35,671 nt of DNA from Bacteroidales bacterium (GCA_028700975.1 JAQVRQ010000015.1:1-35671); one strand, 5' to 3'; counted from the stretch's first letter, positions 1-8,896 are shown. Numbers and translations are program-made. The notes: generated by a model not told the origin, from the sequence alone.

Positions 1-965
1 AGCAATCCGGACTCACCTGCGTTAAAAGTGAGTGGCGATTTTGACTTTGCAAACTCAAGACTAATTGCATTTGATCCCGGGCTTTTAATATAAAGGTGCC
101 CCCTTTTGCTTTTGAATTTAACCTGAACGCCAAATTTTTTAGCCATCTCCAGAGCTGCATCGGTATCATTACAAGGTGTGTATCCGTATATATTTGATAT
201 TCCCTTGGCAAGACTCGCTGCAATTATTGCTCTTTGTGCGTGACTCTTAGAAGAGGGAGCTTTTATTATAGTTTGAAGAGATTTATATCTGATTTTATTT
301 GGATAGCTCTTTGGGTTTACAGCTGCTTTTGCCTCTTCTGCAACTGGCTGACCGGGAGCAGTTGCCAGCTCCTCTTTTGGAGCGGCAAATGTAAATGGAG
401 CCCCAAGATTGAGGGAGAGAAATCGTGTAAATTTTCCCGATTCTCCCATTGAGAAGGCCAGCAATCGCTCTTTTTCAAAATGTCGGTATAATCGTAAAGT
501 CCTAACCCCCTCCTCGGTAATTATTGCAGTTGTAGCAATTTTTGCAATATCTGCTCCATATTCAAAGCATCTTCCGGTAATCTCCAAAAGCCTTTCAAAG
601 GGGTCTGTATTTGAAAAGTTATGGTATGAATGAATTATTTTAAAGTCATTTTCACGTGCAAGAGTTACCATTGCATTTCTGTACTCTTCAGGAGCATCGT
701 ACTCAATGTCTATATATTTTTCAAATTTACTCTTCTTAATAGGACCATTTCCTTTAATAGCAGCAGAGAGCCTCTCAATACAAACATCTTTGGGCTGTTT
801 GTCGAGTCTGCAGGTTGCAATTAATTTTTTTTCTTTAGAGAAAATTTTACTTATTTCCTTTACGGATAAATCAGTAAGATCTAGGCGAATTTCAGCCATC
901 TCTGCACGAGAGACTGCCTTAATTAATGCCTTGTATTCAAGTTTTTGTAAACTAAGACAAATCAT
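1..965 (-). CDS. aroD-aroA: Bifunctional 3-dehydroquinate dehydratase (type I) / EPSP synthase fusion, partial
   Basis: Reading leftwards from an ATG at 965, 321 codons stay open to the window edge. Residues 1-210 look like type I 3-dehydroquinase: EIRLD near residue 25, HSYHNF with the catalytic His at 115, ADIAKIA with the Schiff-base Lys at 142, and SMGESGKFTR near 172-181. After a linker at about 210-230, a second domain begins with KAPSSKSHAQRA (235-246), the EPSP synthase N-terminal phosphate/PEP-binding loop, followed by NDTDAA and FNAGESGL. The two enzymes catalyse steps 3 and 6 of the shikimate pathway in the cytoplasm. The start overlaps the end of aroB by 14 bases, so the genes are probably co-transcribed. 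The EPSP synthase part is cut by the window edge. Fusion of these two steps, skipping AroE and AroK, is uncommon. Family assignment is secure; the full extent cannot be seen. Confidence 0.9.
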   Translation of the reverse strand, partial: MICLSLQKLEYKALIKAVSRAEMAEIRLDLTDLSVKEISKIFSKEKKLIATCRLDKQPKDVCIERLSAAIKGNGPIKKSKFEKYIDIEYDAPEEYRNAMVTLARENDFKIIHSYHNFSNTDPFERLLEITGRCFEYGADIAKIATTAIITEEGVRTLRLYRHFEKERLLAFSMGESGKFTRFLSLNLGAPFTFAAPKEELATAPGQPVAEEAKAAVNPKSYPNKIRYKSLQTIIKAPSSKSHAQRAIIAASLAKGISNIYGYTPCNDTDAALEMAKKFGVQVKFKSKRGHLYIKSPGSNAISLEFAKSKSPLTFNAGESGL

Positions 966-1968
966 TTAGCAAACCTTTTAATCTCTCAATAGTGAGAGGA
1001 TATATTACAGCTTTTCCAATTCCCTCAAGAAGAATGAACTGAATAGCCTCTCCATCTTTTTTCTTATCTTTTGTCATAATCTCTACCAACTCCTTGGGGG
1101 GTACAGGGGATGTAAAGGGAAGACCAAGAGCATCTAGGTCTCTAATTATTTTATTTCCCTCTGACTTTGGTAAAAGTCTGAGTTTTACCGATAGTTGTGT
1201 ACACAGTGCAATGCCTATACTTACGCCCTCTCCGTGAGAAATTCCACAAAGTTTTTCAAGTGCGTGTCCAAAAGTATGGCCAAGGTTTAGAAGCTTTCTC
1301 TCTCCCTTTTCAAATGGATCTCTTTTAACAATTTCGCTCTTTATCTCAGTGGCTCTTTTGATAAAAGGAAAGAGCTCGGAAAAAGAGGAGAGTTTTTTAA
1401 GATGAGGATTTCCTCCAATAATAATATCAACAGCATCAAGATATGTAGTCTTATCAGCTAAAAGGAAGGTTTTTAGCATCTCAGCAAGACCTTCATCTAT
1501 CTGTTTTCGGGGTAGTGTATCAAGAAATTCACTGCAGAAAATTGTAAAGTTTGCAGGGTTGAACAGACCCAATATGTTCTTAAAGCCTCTTACATTAATA
1601 GCTGTTTTCCCCCCTATTGAAGAGTCAACTTGAGAGAGTAATGTTGTTGGGATTATTCCGAAATCAATACCTCTGTAATAAACAGATGCAAGAAAGCCTC
1701 CCATATCTCCAACAATGCCACCTCCGGCTATCAGCAAAAGAGTCCCTCTGTCTGCGCCCGCATCCATAAGTTTTATTGTGAGATTTTCAATTGTCTCAAA
1801 GCATTTGTTATCCTCTGTAGAGTCCACTGTAATTACAGGATAGGGGAATATCTCAATAAAAACGCTTTCAAGACGTTTATCGGCGAGTACAACTACTCTT
1901 CTTCCCTTAGGTATGAAAACCGGGATATCTTTGATTTTTTCACAATAGTATAAAGCTGTCTCTTTCAT
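952..1968 (-). CDS. aroB: 3-dehydroquinate synthase
   Basis: Second enzyme of the shikimate pathway; converts DAHP to 3-dehydroquinate using NAD+ and a divalent metal. Visible signatures are GGGIVGDMGGFLASVYYRG (NAD/substrate loop), TTLLSQVDSSIGGKTAIN, and the metal-binding HTFGHALE and HGEGVSIG segments. An ATG at 2004 would add 12 residues, but a TAGATTTG promoter box at 1987-1980 lies between that ATG and the one at 1968. The start at 1968 (MKETALYYCEK) is therefore preferred, giving 338 aa, usual for the family. The downstream aroD-aroA fusion overlaps its end, forming a shikimate operon. The actin-like gene on the other strand is divergently transcribed. Confidence 0.92.
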   Translation of the reverse strand: MKETALYYCEKIKDIPVFIPKGRRVVVLADKRLESVFIEIFPYPVITVDSTEDNKCFETIENLTIKLMDAGADRGTLLLIAGGGIVGDMGGFLASVYYRGIDFGIIPTTLLSQVDSSIGGKTAINVRGFKNILGLFNPANFTIFCSEFLDTLPRKQIDEGLAEMLKTFLLADKTTYLDAVDIIIGGNPHLKKLSSFSELFPFIKRATEIKSEIVKRDPFEKGERKLLNLGHTFGHALEKLCGISHGEGVSIGIALCTQLSVKLRLLPKSEGNKIIRDLDALGLPFTSPVPPKELVEIMTKDKKKDGEAIQFILLEGIGKAVIYPLTIERLKGLLNDLS

Positions 1969-1979
1969 TTCTATTCCCA

Positions 1980-1987
1980 CAAATCTA
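1980..1987 (-). promoter_or_regulatory. Bacteroidota -7 promoter box for aroB
   Basis: On the minus strand this reads TAGATTTG, an exact match to the TAnnTTTG consensus. It ends 11 bases before the ATG at 1968, which decides the aroB start and implies a very short leader. No clear TTTG -33 element is seen. Confidence 0.5.
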
Positions 1988-2038
1988 CAAAATTTCCGCA
2001 TCAAGAAATCGCTTATATGATTTAAATAAAATAAATGT

Positions 2039-2046
2039 TATATTTG
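2039..2046 (+). promoter_or_regulatory. Possible -7 promoter box for the actin-like gene
   Basis: TATATTTG matches TAnnTTTG. It lies just inside the reading frame that opens at ATG 2035, which suggests that translation starts at the next ATG (2074). No -33 element is evident. Confidence 0.35.
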
Positions 2047-2073
2047 AACAACTTTGAAAAACCGTCGACACCT

Positions 2074-3159
2074 ATGGTAAAAACTTTAACTTTCCCAAGT
2101 GTGTATGAGGCTACAATTAGAGAGTACTACACAAGTAACGACCCTATTCTGGGCTTCTCAAAAATTAAATTCGAAGGGATGGATTATATGATAGGAGTAC
2201 AAGCTCTTAATGAGGGCGTATCACCTAACAAGTACATCAATGCCTCTCCTTCAGAAACAGACTACAAACTTATTGCGCAATCTGCCCTCTTGCTGGCATC
2301 TGAAATGTGTTGTTCAGCTGCTAAAACTGCAAAAATGCCTAAACTCTGCGTAACAGCAGGATTTCCCTATGCAACATTTCAGCTAAACAGAGATATTGCA
2401 AAGGAGTATCTTCTTACAGAGAGTATAATTACTTACTATGTTGCCTCAGAGAAGGGAGATATAGTAACGGAACAGAAACTAATCCCTATTGCCTCTGTGA
2501 ATATAATTCCAGAAGTACTTGGTTGTGATTACGCTATTAGAAAGGGTGCTCAGCCTGTTGATGGGAATTATATTGTTATAAGTTTGGGATACGGAACCTG
2601 TGAAGGCGCCCTTAGTACGCCACAGGGACTTGTTAACAGATCAATATTCAGTACTCACGGATTGAGCTATGCTGTTGATATTTTTGGCCAGGAGCTGGTC
2701 AAGAACACCAATATTGGTATTAAGAATGAGCATCAGCTTGATCAAATTTTTGTAAAGGGCTTTACCTATTCAGAGAGGAAGCATAAAGATCTCTCTAAAG
2801 AGAAGCAAACTGCAATTGAGATTTACTTCAAAAATATTATAATGCCTGCCCTAAGAAAGTTTATTACAGATTCAGATGTTGAAGGTGCAACCTCTGTATA
2901 TCTTGCGGGTGGAGGGGCATATAACGACGAGCTTGTAACTCTATTTAGAGAGGAGTTTGGCGATGCTTGTAATGTGATTGTTCCTGAGAATCCTGAGAGA
3001 TTTGCATCGATTGGATATGCACTCTATTCAAAATTTAACTCTAATCACGAGGAGCCTAAAATTGGTGAAGACGGATTTTATATAACTGATAAAGGAGGCG
3101 TAGCCTTTGTAGGTGTAGATATTGGAAATGCAAATACTTGCGTTTCTGTTCTTGATTAG
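2074..3159 (+). CDS. Actin-like (ParM/Alp-type) ATPase with circularly permuted motif order
   Basis: The protein looks like a ParM/Alp-type actin-fold ATPase. Near the N-terminus it has FPSVYEATIREYY and then FEGMDYMIGVQAL, which in this family normally follow the first nucleotide-binding hairpin. VISLGYGTCEGAL fits phosphate loop 2, and VYLAGGGAYNDEL with VPENPERFASIGYALYSK fits the adenosine motif. The first phosphate loop, expected at residue 1, is instead the last segment: FVGVDIGNANTCVSVLD before the stop. An in-frame TAA sits directly before ATG 2035, so no N-terminal hairpin can have been missed. The chosen start (361 aa) follows a TATATTTG box; starting at 2035 gives 374 aa. Filament formation or DNA segregation is possible, but no partner gene is nearby. 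The fold is inferred from motifs. Confidence 0.7.
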   Translation: MVKTLTFPSVYEATIREYYTSNDPILGFSKIKFEGMDYMIGVQALNEGVSPNKYINASPSETDYKLIAQSALLLASEMCCSAAKTAKMPKLCVTAGFPYATFQLNRDIAKEYLLTESIITYYVASEKGDIVTEQKLIPIASVNIIPEVLGCDYAIRKGAQPVDGNYIVISLGYGTCEGALSTPQGLVNRSIFSTHGLSYAVDIFGQELVKNTNIGIKNEHQLDQIFVKGFTYSERKHKDLSKEKQTAIEIYFKNIIMPALRKFITDSDVEGATSVYLAGGGAYNDELVTLFREEFGDACNVIVPENPERFASIGYALYSKFNSNHEEPKIGEDGFYITDKGGVAFVGVDIGNANTCVSVLD

Positions 3160-3179
3160 TTGATTCTAGAAATTACTTG

Positions 3180-3226
3180 ATTGCCCGATTTTGGAAAAAT
3201 TTCTTCCGGAATCGGGTAATCCTTTT
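3180..3226 (+). terminator. Rho-independent-like terminator after the actin-like gene
   Basis: Imperfect hairpin: the left arm at 3180-3196 pairs with the right arm at 3204-3220 (14 of 17 positions identical, the rest G-T type), with a short loop, followed by CCTTTT. It separates the actin-like gene from comM. Confidence 0.55.
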
Positions 3227-3274
3227 AACAGGAGCTCTCTATCCCCTCCAAATAGTTTAGCTTTAAAATAAAAA

Positions 3275-4804
3275 ATGCTCAGAAGAACATTTAGTGCAAC
3301 CTGTCTTGGAGTAGATGCGATAACAGTTACCGTGGAGGTGGATGTAGCAGATGGGATAAATTTTCATTTAGTGGGACTACCCGATAGCGCTGTGAGGGAG
3401 AGTCAACAGAGAATTAGTACTGCACTTGGAACCCTGGGGGCGAGAATCCCAGGTAAGAAAATCATTGTGAATATGGCGCCGGCAGATCTTAAGAAGGAGG
3501 GATCTTCATTTGACCTTGCTATAGCACTTGGTATTCTTGCAGCATCCGGCCAATACTCGTTTTTAAATCTGGAAGATTTTATGATTTTAGGAGAGCTGGC
3601 TCTTGATGGTTCTCTCAGACCTATTAGCGGAGCCCTGCCTGTAGCTGAGCACGCAAGAGAAGAGGGTTTCAAAGGGTGCATATTCCCACAACTCTCTGCA
3701 ATTGAGGCCTCGGAAATTGAGGGAATAGATGTGTTTGGTGCGAATAACATTCAAGAGGTAATTTCAATACTCTATGGAGAGGAGGTTGTCTCTCCTGTTA
3801 AGCCTATCTTTAAAAGAGGAGGGGCGAGGCTTGGCTCAGAGACCCCCGATTTTGCAGAGATAAAGGGGCAGGAGAGTGCAAAAAGAGCCCTTGAGATAGC
3901 TGCGGCAGGCTCTCATAACATACTTCTTTGTGGCCCGCCCGGTGCAGGAAAAACCTTTATGGCAAAAGCTTTAGCGGGCATTTTACCTGAGATGACAACT
4001 AAGGAATCAATTGAAACCAGTAAGATTTATAGTGTTGCAGGTAAGGGGGCTCTTAGTGATGGTCTTATAAGAGAGAGACCATTCAGATCACCTCATAATT
4101 CGGCATCAATATATGCAATAGTTGGAGGAGGAGCAAATGCTCGTCCCGGAGAGATTTCGCTTGCCCATAACGGTGTGCTATATCTTGACGAAATTGCAGA
4201 ATATCAGAGAAATGTGCTAGAAGTGCTCAGACAGCCTATGGAAGATAGGTCTGTTTCAATATCAAGGCTGAAATATAAATTGAGTTATCCGGCTAATTTT
4301 ATGCTTGTTGCCTCAATGAATCCGTGCCCTTGTGGGTTTTTTGGGCAACCCGGAGATAGATGCACCTGCACTCCCTACCAAGTTCATCGTTATCGCTCAA
4401 GACTTTCCGGCCCCCTTATAGATAGAATAGATTTACTTTGTGAAGTTAATCCAGTTCCCTCTGTACTTCTAACAGCAGAGACCTTAGCTGAGAGCAGTAG
4501 TGATATAAGAGCGAGGGTTGAGAGGGCAAGAGCAATCCAGAGAGAGAGATTTAATGGAGATATATTAGCAAATTCTCAAATCTCTCCATCGGAATTGCGT
4601 ATTCATTGCAAAATTGGGAAAAGAGAGAGTGATTTTTTAGCTGATGTAATAGAAAAATTGTCTCTTTCTGCACGAGCGTATAGCAGAATTCTCAAGGTTG
4701 CACGAACCATAGCAGATTTAGAATCGTCAAAATTCATATCTTTGAACCATCTTGCCGAGGCTGTTGTTTACAGAGGTCTTGACAGAAGAGAGAGAAATGG
4801 ATAA
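3275..4804 (+). CDS. comM: ComM/YifB family Mg-chelatase-like AAA+ ATPase
   Basis: Full-length 509-aa member of the YifB/ComM family. The N-terminal ChlI-like domain (about 1-170) starts MLRRTFSATCLGVDA and has FHLVGLPDSAVRESQQRI. The AAA+ domain has Walker A GPPGAGKT near residue 220 and Walker B VLYLDEIAEY. The family signature NPCPCGFFGQ, further cysteines (DRCTC) and RLSGPLIDRIDL follow, then the Mg-chelatase C-terminal domain. ComM is a hexameric helicase that promotes branch migration during natural transformation in Vibrio and Acinetobacter; its role in Bacteroidota is less certain. Its stop overlaps the start of tsaE (ATGGATAA), so the two are probably co-transcribed. Confidence 0.92.
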   Translation: MLRRTFSATCLGVDAITVTVEVDVADGINFHLVGLPDSAVRESQQRISTALGTLGARIPGKKIIVNMAPADLKKEGSSFDLAIALGILAASGQYSFLNLEDFMILGELALDGSLRPISGALPVAEHAREEGFKGCIFPQLSAIEASEIEGIDVFGANNIQEVISILYGEEVVSPVKPIFKRGGARLGSETPDFAEIKGQESAKRALEIAAAGSHNILLCGPPGAGKTFMAKALAGILPEMTTKESIETSKIYSVAGKGALSDGLIRERPFRSPHNSASIYAIVGGGANARPGEISLAHNGVLYLDEIAEYQRNVLEVLRQPMEDRSVSISRLKYKLSYPANFMLVASMNPCPCGFFGQPGDRCTCTPYQVHRYRSRLSGPLIDRIDLLCEVNPVPSVLLTAETLAESSSDIRARVERARAIQRERFNGDILANSQISPSELRIHCKIGKRESDFLADVIEKLSLSARAYSRILKVARTIADLESSKFISLNHLAEAVVYRGLDRRERNG

Positions 4805-5213
4805 AAAAGTAATTATAAAGGGCCTTGATCATATTGATGATGTAGCCCGTGAATTTTTAAAGAAGAGAGAGGGTGCTCTTGTTATTGCGCTTTATGGAGA
4901 GATGGGCGCCGGTAAAACAACCTTTACAAAGGCTATTTGTAGGGTTTTAGGAGTTTTGGATGGGGTAAACAGCCCCACATTTACCCTTATTAACGAGTAT
5001 AGAACAAAAGGTGGGGATACTATTTATCACTTTGACTTTTATCGTATCAACAAGCTTGAAGAGGCTTTTGATATTGGCTTTGAAGAGTTTGTGGATTCAG
5101 GCGATTTGTGTATAATTGAGTGGCCTGAAAAAATAGAACAGATACTTCCGACTGATGTACTCAGAGTAAAAATATCTGTTCTTGATGATGGTTCCAGAGA
5201 GCTTACATTTTAG
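4797..5213 (+). CDS. tsaE: tRNA threonylcarbamoyladenosine biosynthesis ATPase TsaE
   Basis: Small P-loop ATPase needed, with TsaB and TsaD, for the t6A37 modification of ANN-decoding tRNAs. It has Walker A GEMGAGKTTFTK, SPTFTLINEY, YHFDFYRI and IEWPEKIE, all hallmarks of TsaE. The frame is open upstream to 4752, but the ATG at 4797 overlaps the comM stop and gives the usual length (138 aa), so it is preferred. A second t6A gene, tsaC, lies at 16400-16984; the operons are separate. Confidence 0.92.
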   Translation: MDKKVIIKGLDHIDDVAREFLKKREGALVIALYGEMGAGKTTFTKAICRVLGVLDGVNSPTFTLINEYRTKGGDTIYHFDFYRINKLEEAFDIGFEEFVDSGDLCIIEWPEKIEQILPTDVLRVKISVLDDGSRELTF

Positions 5214-5238
5214 TCACCTCCAGGATATTATTCTGTGG

Positions 5239-6405
5239 TTAGTTCTCCGGATAGAGAAGATATGGTCTTCTCTCTTCTTTGAATTTTGCAACATCGCCAG
5301 CCCACATAGCCTTAATCTCTGATGCTGATTTGCCCTCCTTAATCATTTTTCTTACATAGCCCTGACCAACAAGAAGCTCAAAAAATGAGCGGAAAAAATG
5401 GTCGTCCAGATTAAGATTGTGATATGCATCAATAACATATTCAAGATTTATTCCGGCTCTGTTTATCTCCTCAATAGAGGGTTCTGTTCTCAAATCAACA
5501 CCAAAACACTCTTTGTTTAACTGAGGAGGAAATTTGGCGCCGGGAATGCTTTTGGGGGTAAACGAGAATTCATATCCCTTCATATTTGGATGTCCGTACA
5601 TCTGAAAAGCCTGAGCTGTTCCTCTTCCAAGACTTACCGGGGTTGCCTCAAAGTAGCAGGTTGATGGATATAGGTAAATTGAGCGCATATCCGGAAGGTT
5701 TGGAGAGGGTTTAACAGGAAGCTGATACATACTGGCGTGTGTATAATTTGTACACTTTATTACAGTTAAATCACACTGCATACCATCTTTTAGCCACTTC
5801 TCACCATTTATCATTCCGGCAAGCTCCCCAAGTGTCATACCGTGTACTGTAGGGATTGGAAGCCAACCAACTCCGGATTTGTATTTCATATCAAGAATAG
5901 GCCCATCAACGTAAAATCCAATTGGATTTGGTCTGTCAAGCACAATCATCTTAACTCCGTTCTCTGCACAAGCCTCCATCATTCTGGCCATTGTGGTGAG
6001 GTATGTATAGAATCTTACACCTACATCCTGGAGGTCAAAGAGCATTACATCAATCGTCTTCATCAACTCTGCAGATGGTTTGCCGGTATTGCCTTCATAA
6101 AGAGATTTTATTGGGATGCCGGTCTTTTGATCTACAGAGCTGGCAACGTGTTCGCCTGCATCTGCATCTCCACGGAATCCGTGTTCGGGAGATAGAATTG
6201 CTATAATATTGATTTTAAGAGAGACAAGGGAGTCTACAAGATGTGTGTTTCCAATTATCCCTGTCTGGTTTGTAAGGACTGCAACCCTTTTCCCTTTCAA
6301 AAGGGGAAGGTACTCGTGAACAGATTCGGCACCTGTTTTAATGTTTCCGGCAATAAGAATAGTTGCAAGGAAAATGGTCAGTCCGGTTAAAAGAGCTTTT
6401 TTCAT
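5239..6405 (-). CDS. namZ: DUF1343 exo-beta-N-acetylmuramidase (NamZ-like), exported
   Basis: 388 aa with an N-terminal signal peptide (MKKALLTGLTIFLATILIAG). The body has DUF1343 hallmarks: GKRVAVLTNQTGI, LSPEHGFRGDADAGE, DVMLFDLQDVGVRFYTYLTT, VLDRPNPIG and SLGRGTAQAFQ. Characterised NamZ enzymes release terminal MurNAc from peptidoglycan fragments, so a periplasmic wall-recycling role is likely. It has its own promoter box (6435-6442) and follows selD on the same strand. Its end faces tsaE across 25 bases with no strong terminator. Confidence 0.85.
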   Translation of the reverse strand: MKKALLTGLTIFLATILIAGNIKTGAESVHEYLPLLKGKRVAVLTNQTGIIGNTHLVDSLVSLKINIIAILSPEHGFRGDADAGEHVASSVDQKTGIPIKSLYEGNTGKPSAELMKTIDVMLFDLQDVGVRFYTYLTTMARMMEACAENGVKMIVLDRPNPIGFYVDGPILDMKYKSGVGWLPIPTVHGMTLGELAGMINGEKWLKDGMQCDLTVIKCTNYTHASMYQLPVKPSPNLPDMRSIYLYPSTCYFEATPVSLGRGTAQAFQMYGHPNMKGYEFSFTPKSIPGAKFPPQLNKECFGVDLRTEPSIEEINRAGINLEYVIDAYHNLNLDDHFFRSFFELLVGQGYVRKMIKEGKSASEIKAMWAGDVAKFKEERRPYLLYPEN

Positions 6406-6434
6406 TATGGGGTTATTTTAAAAAAGTTGTTTCT

Positions 6435-6442
6435 CAAATATA
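6435..6442 (-). promoter_or_regulatory. -7 promoter box for namZ
   Basis: The minus strand reads TATATTTG, an exact TAnnTTTG match, 29 bases before the namZ ATG and directly after the selD stop. It suggests namZ is transcribed independently of selD. Confidence 0.5.
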
Positions 6443-7483
6443 CTATATAATCTCTACATAGAAATCGCCTGTGCGCTTTTTCAATCTACCTATTTTGTGT
6501 AGGGGAAAACCTTCTCTCTGTGCAACGTTCTCAAGTTCAGCAACTCCTTCCGGGAGTACTGCAATAAGAAGCCCTCCACTCGTTTGAGGATCGCATAATA
6601 ACATTTTTTGCTCTTCAGTAATAGAGGCGATCTTATCTCCGTAGCTTGTGAAATTTCTGAATGTTCCTCCCGGTATGCACTCCTTCTCAATATAGAAAGG
6701 AACACCATCTATCCGGGGTACTCTGCTATACTCAATCTCTGCAGTAAGATTACTCCCCTCTGCCATCTCAATAGCGTGACCCATAAGTCCAAACCCGGTT
6801 ATATCGGTAAGAGCAGTAACCTCACTAAGCTTGGATACTGCCACCCCTGGAGTATTTAGAGTTGTCATCAGATTAAGTGCCACAGCCTTGTCTCTCTCTT
6901 TTGCAAGACCAAATTTTTCAGCAGTAGTAACCAATCCAATACCTATCGGTTTTGTCAAGAAAAGAATTGAGCCCTCTTTTGCACCGCTGTTTTTTTTAAG
7001 CCTCTCTTTATCCACTATCCCGGTTACAGCCAGACCGAATATAGGATCCGATATGCTTATGCTATGCCCCCCTGCAAGCGGAATACCAGCATTGTCGCAA
7101 ACCTCCCTTGCCCCCGAGACAACATCTGCTGCCAATGAGCCGGGGAGTTTGTCAAGAGGCCATCCGAGTATAGCTATTGCCATTAGAGGAGAGCCTCCCA
7201 TCGCATAGATATCGGATATTGCATTGGTTGCCGCTATTCTTCCAAAATCGCGGGGATTATCAACAATTGGAGTAAAGAAATCTGTAGTACTTACAATAGC
7301 TCTTCCATCCCCCAGGTCATAAACTGCCGCATCATCCTTACTGCCATTTCCAACAAGAAGTTCAGGAAAATCTAACCCGGAAACACTCCCTTTTAATATC
7401 TCTTCCAAATCTTTAGGTGCTATCTTACATCCACACCCTGCACCCGGGCTAAACTGAGTCAATCTTGTAACCTCTTCCCTCAT
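6443..7483 (-). CDS. selD: Selenide, water dikinase (selenophosphate synthetase)
   Basis: Makes selenophosphate from selenide and ATP. The N-terminus has [13 protein letters not shown] with the catalytic Cys17 and Lys20 at the same positions as in E. coli SelD; the active site is cysteine, not selenocysteine. The ATP-binding AIRS-type domains follow: [40 protein letters not shown] and [12 protein letters not shown]. At 346 aa it is full length. It overlaps the YedF-like gene by four bases (ATGA), and mnmH lies just upstream. No selA or selB is visible in the window, so the local use of selenophosphate is probably the tRNA 2-selenouridine pathway. Confidence 0.95.
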   Translation of the reverse strand: MREEVTRLTQFSPGAGCGCKIAPKDLEEILKGSVSGLDFPELLVGNGSKDDAAVYDLGDGRAIVSTTDFFTPIVDNPRDFGRIAATNAISDIYAMGGSPLMAIAILGWPLDKLPGSLAADVVSGAREVCDNAGIPLAGGHSISISDPIFGLAVTGIVDKERLKKNSGAKEGSILFLTKPIGIGLVTTAEKFGLAKERDKAVALNLMTTLNTPGVAVSKLSEVTALTDITGFGLMGHAIEMAEGSNLTAEIEYSRVPRIDGVPFYIEKECIPGGTFRNFTSYGDKIASITEEQKMLLCDPQTSGGLLIAVLPEGVAELENVAQREGFPLHKIGRLKKRTGDFYVEII

Positions 7484-7836
7484 AGTTTTATAAGTTTTGT
7501 GCTATTATATTGTATATCAATTATATCAAGCATTGTTCCTACGCTGCCAACAGCAACCTCTTCCAGAAGGTTATAGTACATCAGGCAGGTTTTACAAATA
7601 ACGATTTTACTTCCCAAACTCTCCAGTTTAGTGAGCTCCTCGGTAAAGCCGGACTCTTTGCAGGCCGCCTTAACACCATCTCCGTACATACAGATATATG
7701 AGGGGATACGCTGTTCAGAAATTATAAGAGTTAGATAGTTTTTAAGAAGAGTATGAGCCAAACCTCTCTCTGCATCACCCATTCCAAATCTGTCTATAAT
7801 TACGGCAACCTTGTCATTGTTATTTCTACTATTCAT
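7480..7836 (-). CDS. YedF-like DsrE-family selenium metabolism protein
   Basis: 118-aa protein resembling the C-terminal DsrE-like half of YedF, a family linked to selenium metabolism. Visible parts are [10 protein letters not shown] near the start, a central [13 protein letters not shown], and [16 protein letters not shown] with a CxxC pair, matching the CGTCL region of YedF. The TusA-like N-terminal domain of full YedF is absent. It lies between mnmH (11 bases upstream) and selD (4-base overlap), so it is probably part of the same operon. A role in sulfur or selenium handling is inferred from context; the biochemical function is unknown. Confidence 0.75.
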   Translation of the reverse strand: MNSRNNNDKVAVIIDRFGMGDAERGLAHTLLKNYLTLIISEQRIPSYICMYGDGVKAACKESGFTEELTKLESLGSKIVICKTCLMYYNLLEEVAVGSVGTMLDIIDIQYNSTKLIKL

Positions 7837-7847
7837 AATTGTTGATA

Positions 7848-8888
7848 TTACTCTTTAAAAGTGATCTTCTTTACAATACTCTGTAGCTCCTCAACAGTTG
7901 TTTCTCCGTCAAGAGACTCCATTATTACAGAAGGGAGCTCCTCCTTTTTACCAAAACGTGTGTCAAGTTGATTGCCGTATGCAGCATCGTAATAGTCAAG
8001 GCAAATTCTTGCCGCTGACTCTCTGTCGCCATCGTTACAAGCATCAAGAGCCTTTTTACATTTGTCATAACCTAATCTCTTCTCAATTTTTTTGATAGAG
8101 GCTACAAGGCCATCGATATCAAAGCAGGCATAATCCCTCATAAGTCTTGCAAGACGAATTTCATAAGGGGTATCAATCCTAACAAGAGGAGAGGATCTCA
8201 TCTGATCCCAGAATGGCTGAGGAAGAAATACCTTGCCCACATTACGGCTCTCATCCTCTACCCATACCGGCCTGTTATAATCAAGCGATGCAATCTCTTT
8301 TTGGAGCATATTCTCAAATTGCTCTGTTCTTGGCTGAATGGGCTGTCCCAAAGCACCAAAGGCAGAGCCTTTGTGATTTGCTAACCCCTCCAGGTCCAGT
8401 ATTTGCTCTCCTTTCGCCTTTAATAACTGAAGGAGTTCTGTCTTGCCGGAACCTGTATAACCGCCTATCAATATAATTTTCAAAGGATTTTTAAAGCTAT
8501 CCAGAACAAATTTTCTGTAAGCCTTATATCCCCCCTCAAGCAGGTATACTTTCAGACCGACACTCTCCATCAGCCAAGCCATTGAAGAGGATCTCATCCC
8601 TCCCCGCCAGCAGTGCATCAATATCTCCGGAGAGTCTAGTTTAAGTGCAAATTTTGTAAAACCTTTTAGTTTAGGACCAACTATCTCCAGCCCCTTCTGG
8701 ACAGAAATAATCTTTCCCTGCTTTTTATAAAGTGTACCCACTATTGCCCTCTCTTCATCATTGAAAAGGGGTAAAGAGAGAGCCCCCGGAATATGTGCTT
8801 GTGCATATTCTCCGGGGGACCTCACATCCAAAAGCGGAAGGCTCTCCGCTCTCTTTATAAATTCCTCAACTGATAGTACTCTTGCCAT
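7848..8888 (-). CDS. mnmH: tRNA 2-selenouridine synthase
   Basis: MnmH/SelU replaces sulfur with selenium in 2-thiouridine at the tRNA wobble position, using selenophosphate. The N-terminal rhodanese domain has LLDVRSPGEYAQAHIPGA and the catalytic Cys in MHCWRGGMRSSSMAW. The C-terminal P-loop domain has GGYTGSGKTELLQ and LDLEGLANHKGSAFGALG. An ATG two codons upstream (8894) is possible, but only two bases separate it from a TACTTTTG box; starting at 8888 leaves eight bases, as for ispF and rsmE here. Length 346 aa is normal. It heads the mnmH-yedF-like-selD operon. Confidence 0.93.
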   Translation of the reverse strand: MARVLSVEEFIKRAESLPLLDVRSPGEYAQAHIPGALSLPLFNDEERAIVGTLYKKQGKIISVQKGLEIVGPKLKGFTKFALKLDSPEILMHCWRGGMRSSSMAWLMESVGLKVYLLEGGYKAYRKFVLDSFKNPLKIILIGGYTGSGKTELLQLLKAKGEQILDLEGLANHKGSAFGALGQPIQPRTEQFENMLQKEIASLDYNRPVWVEDESRNVGKVFLPQPFWDQMRSSPLVRIDTPYEIRLARLMRDYACFDIDGLVASIKKIEKRLGYDKCKKALDACNDGDRESAARICLDYYDAAYGNQLDTRFGKKEELPSVIMESLDGETTVEELQSIVKKITFKE

Positions 8889-8896
8889 AATCATCG

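Noticed and set aside
234-969. Several plus-strand open frames at the left end
   Set aside because: They lie opposite the well-supported AroD-AroA frame and have no recognisable domains.
2005-2034. Missing N-terminal hairpin of the actin-like protein
   Set aside because: An in-frame TAA precedes the first ATG and aroB is divergent just upstream, so truncation by a miscalled start is excluded.
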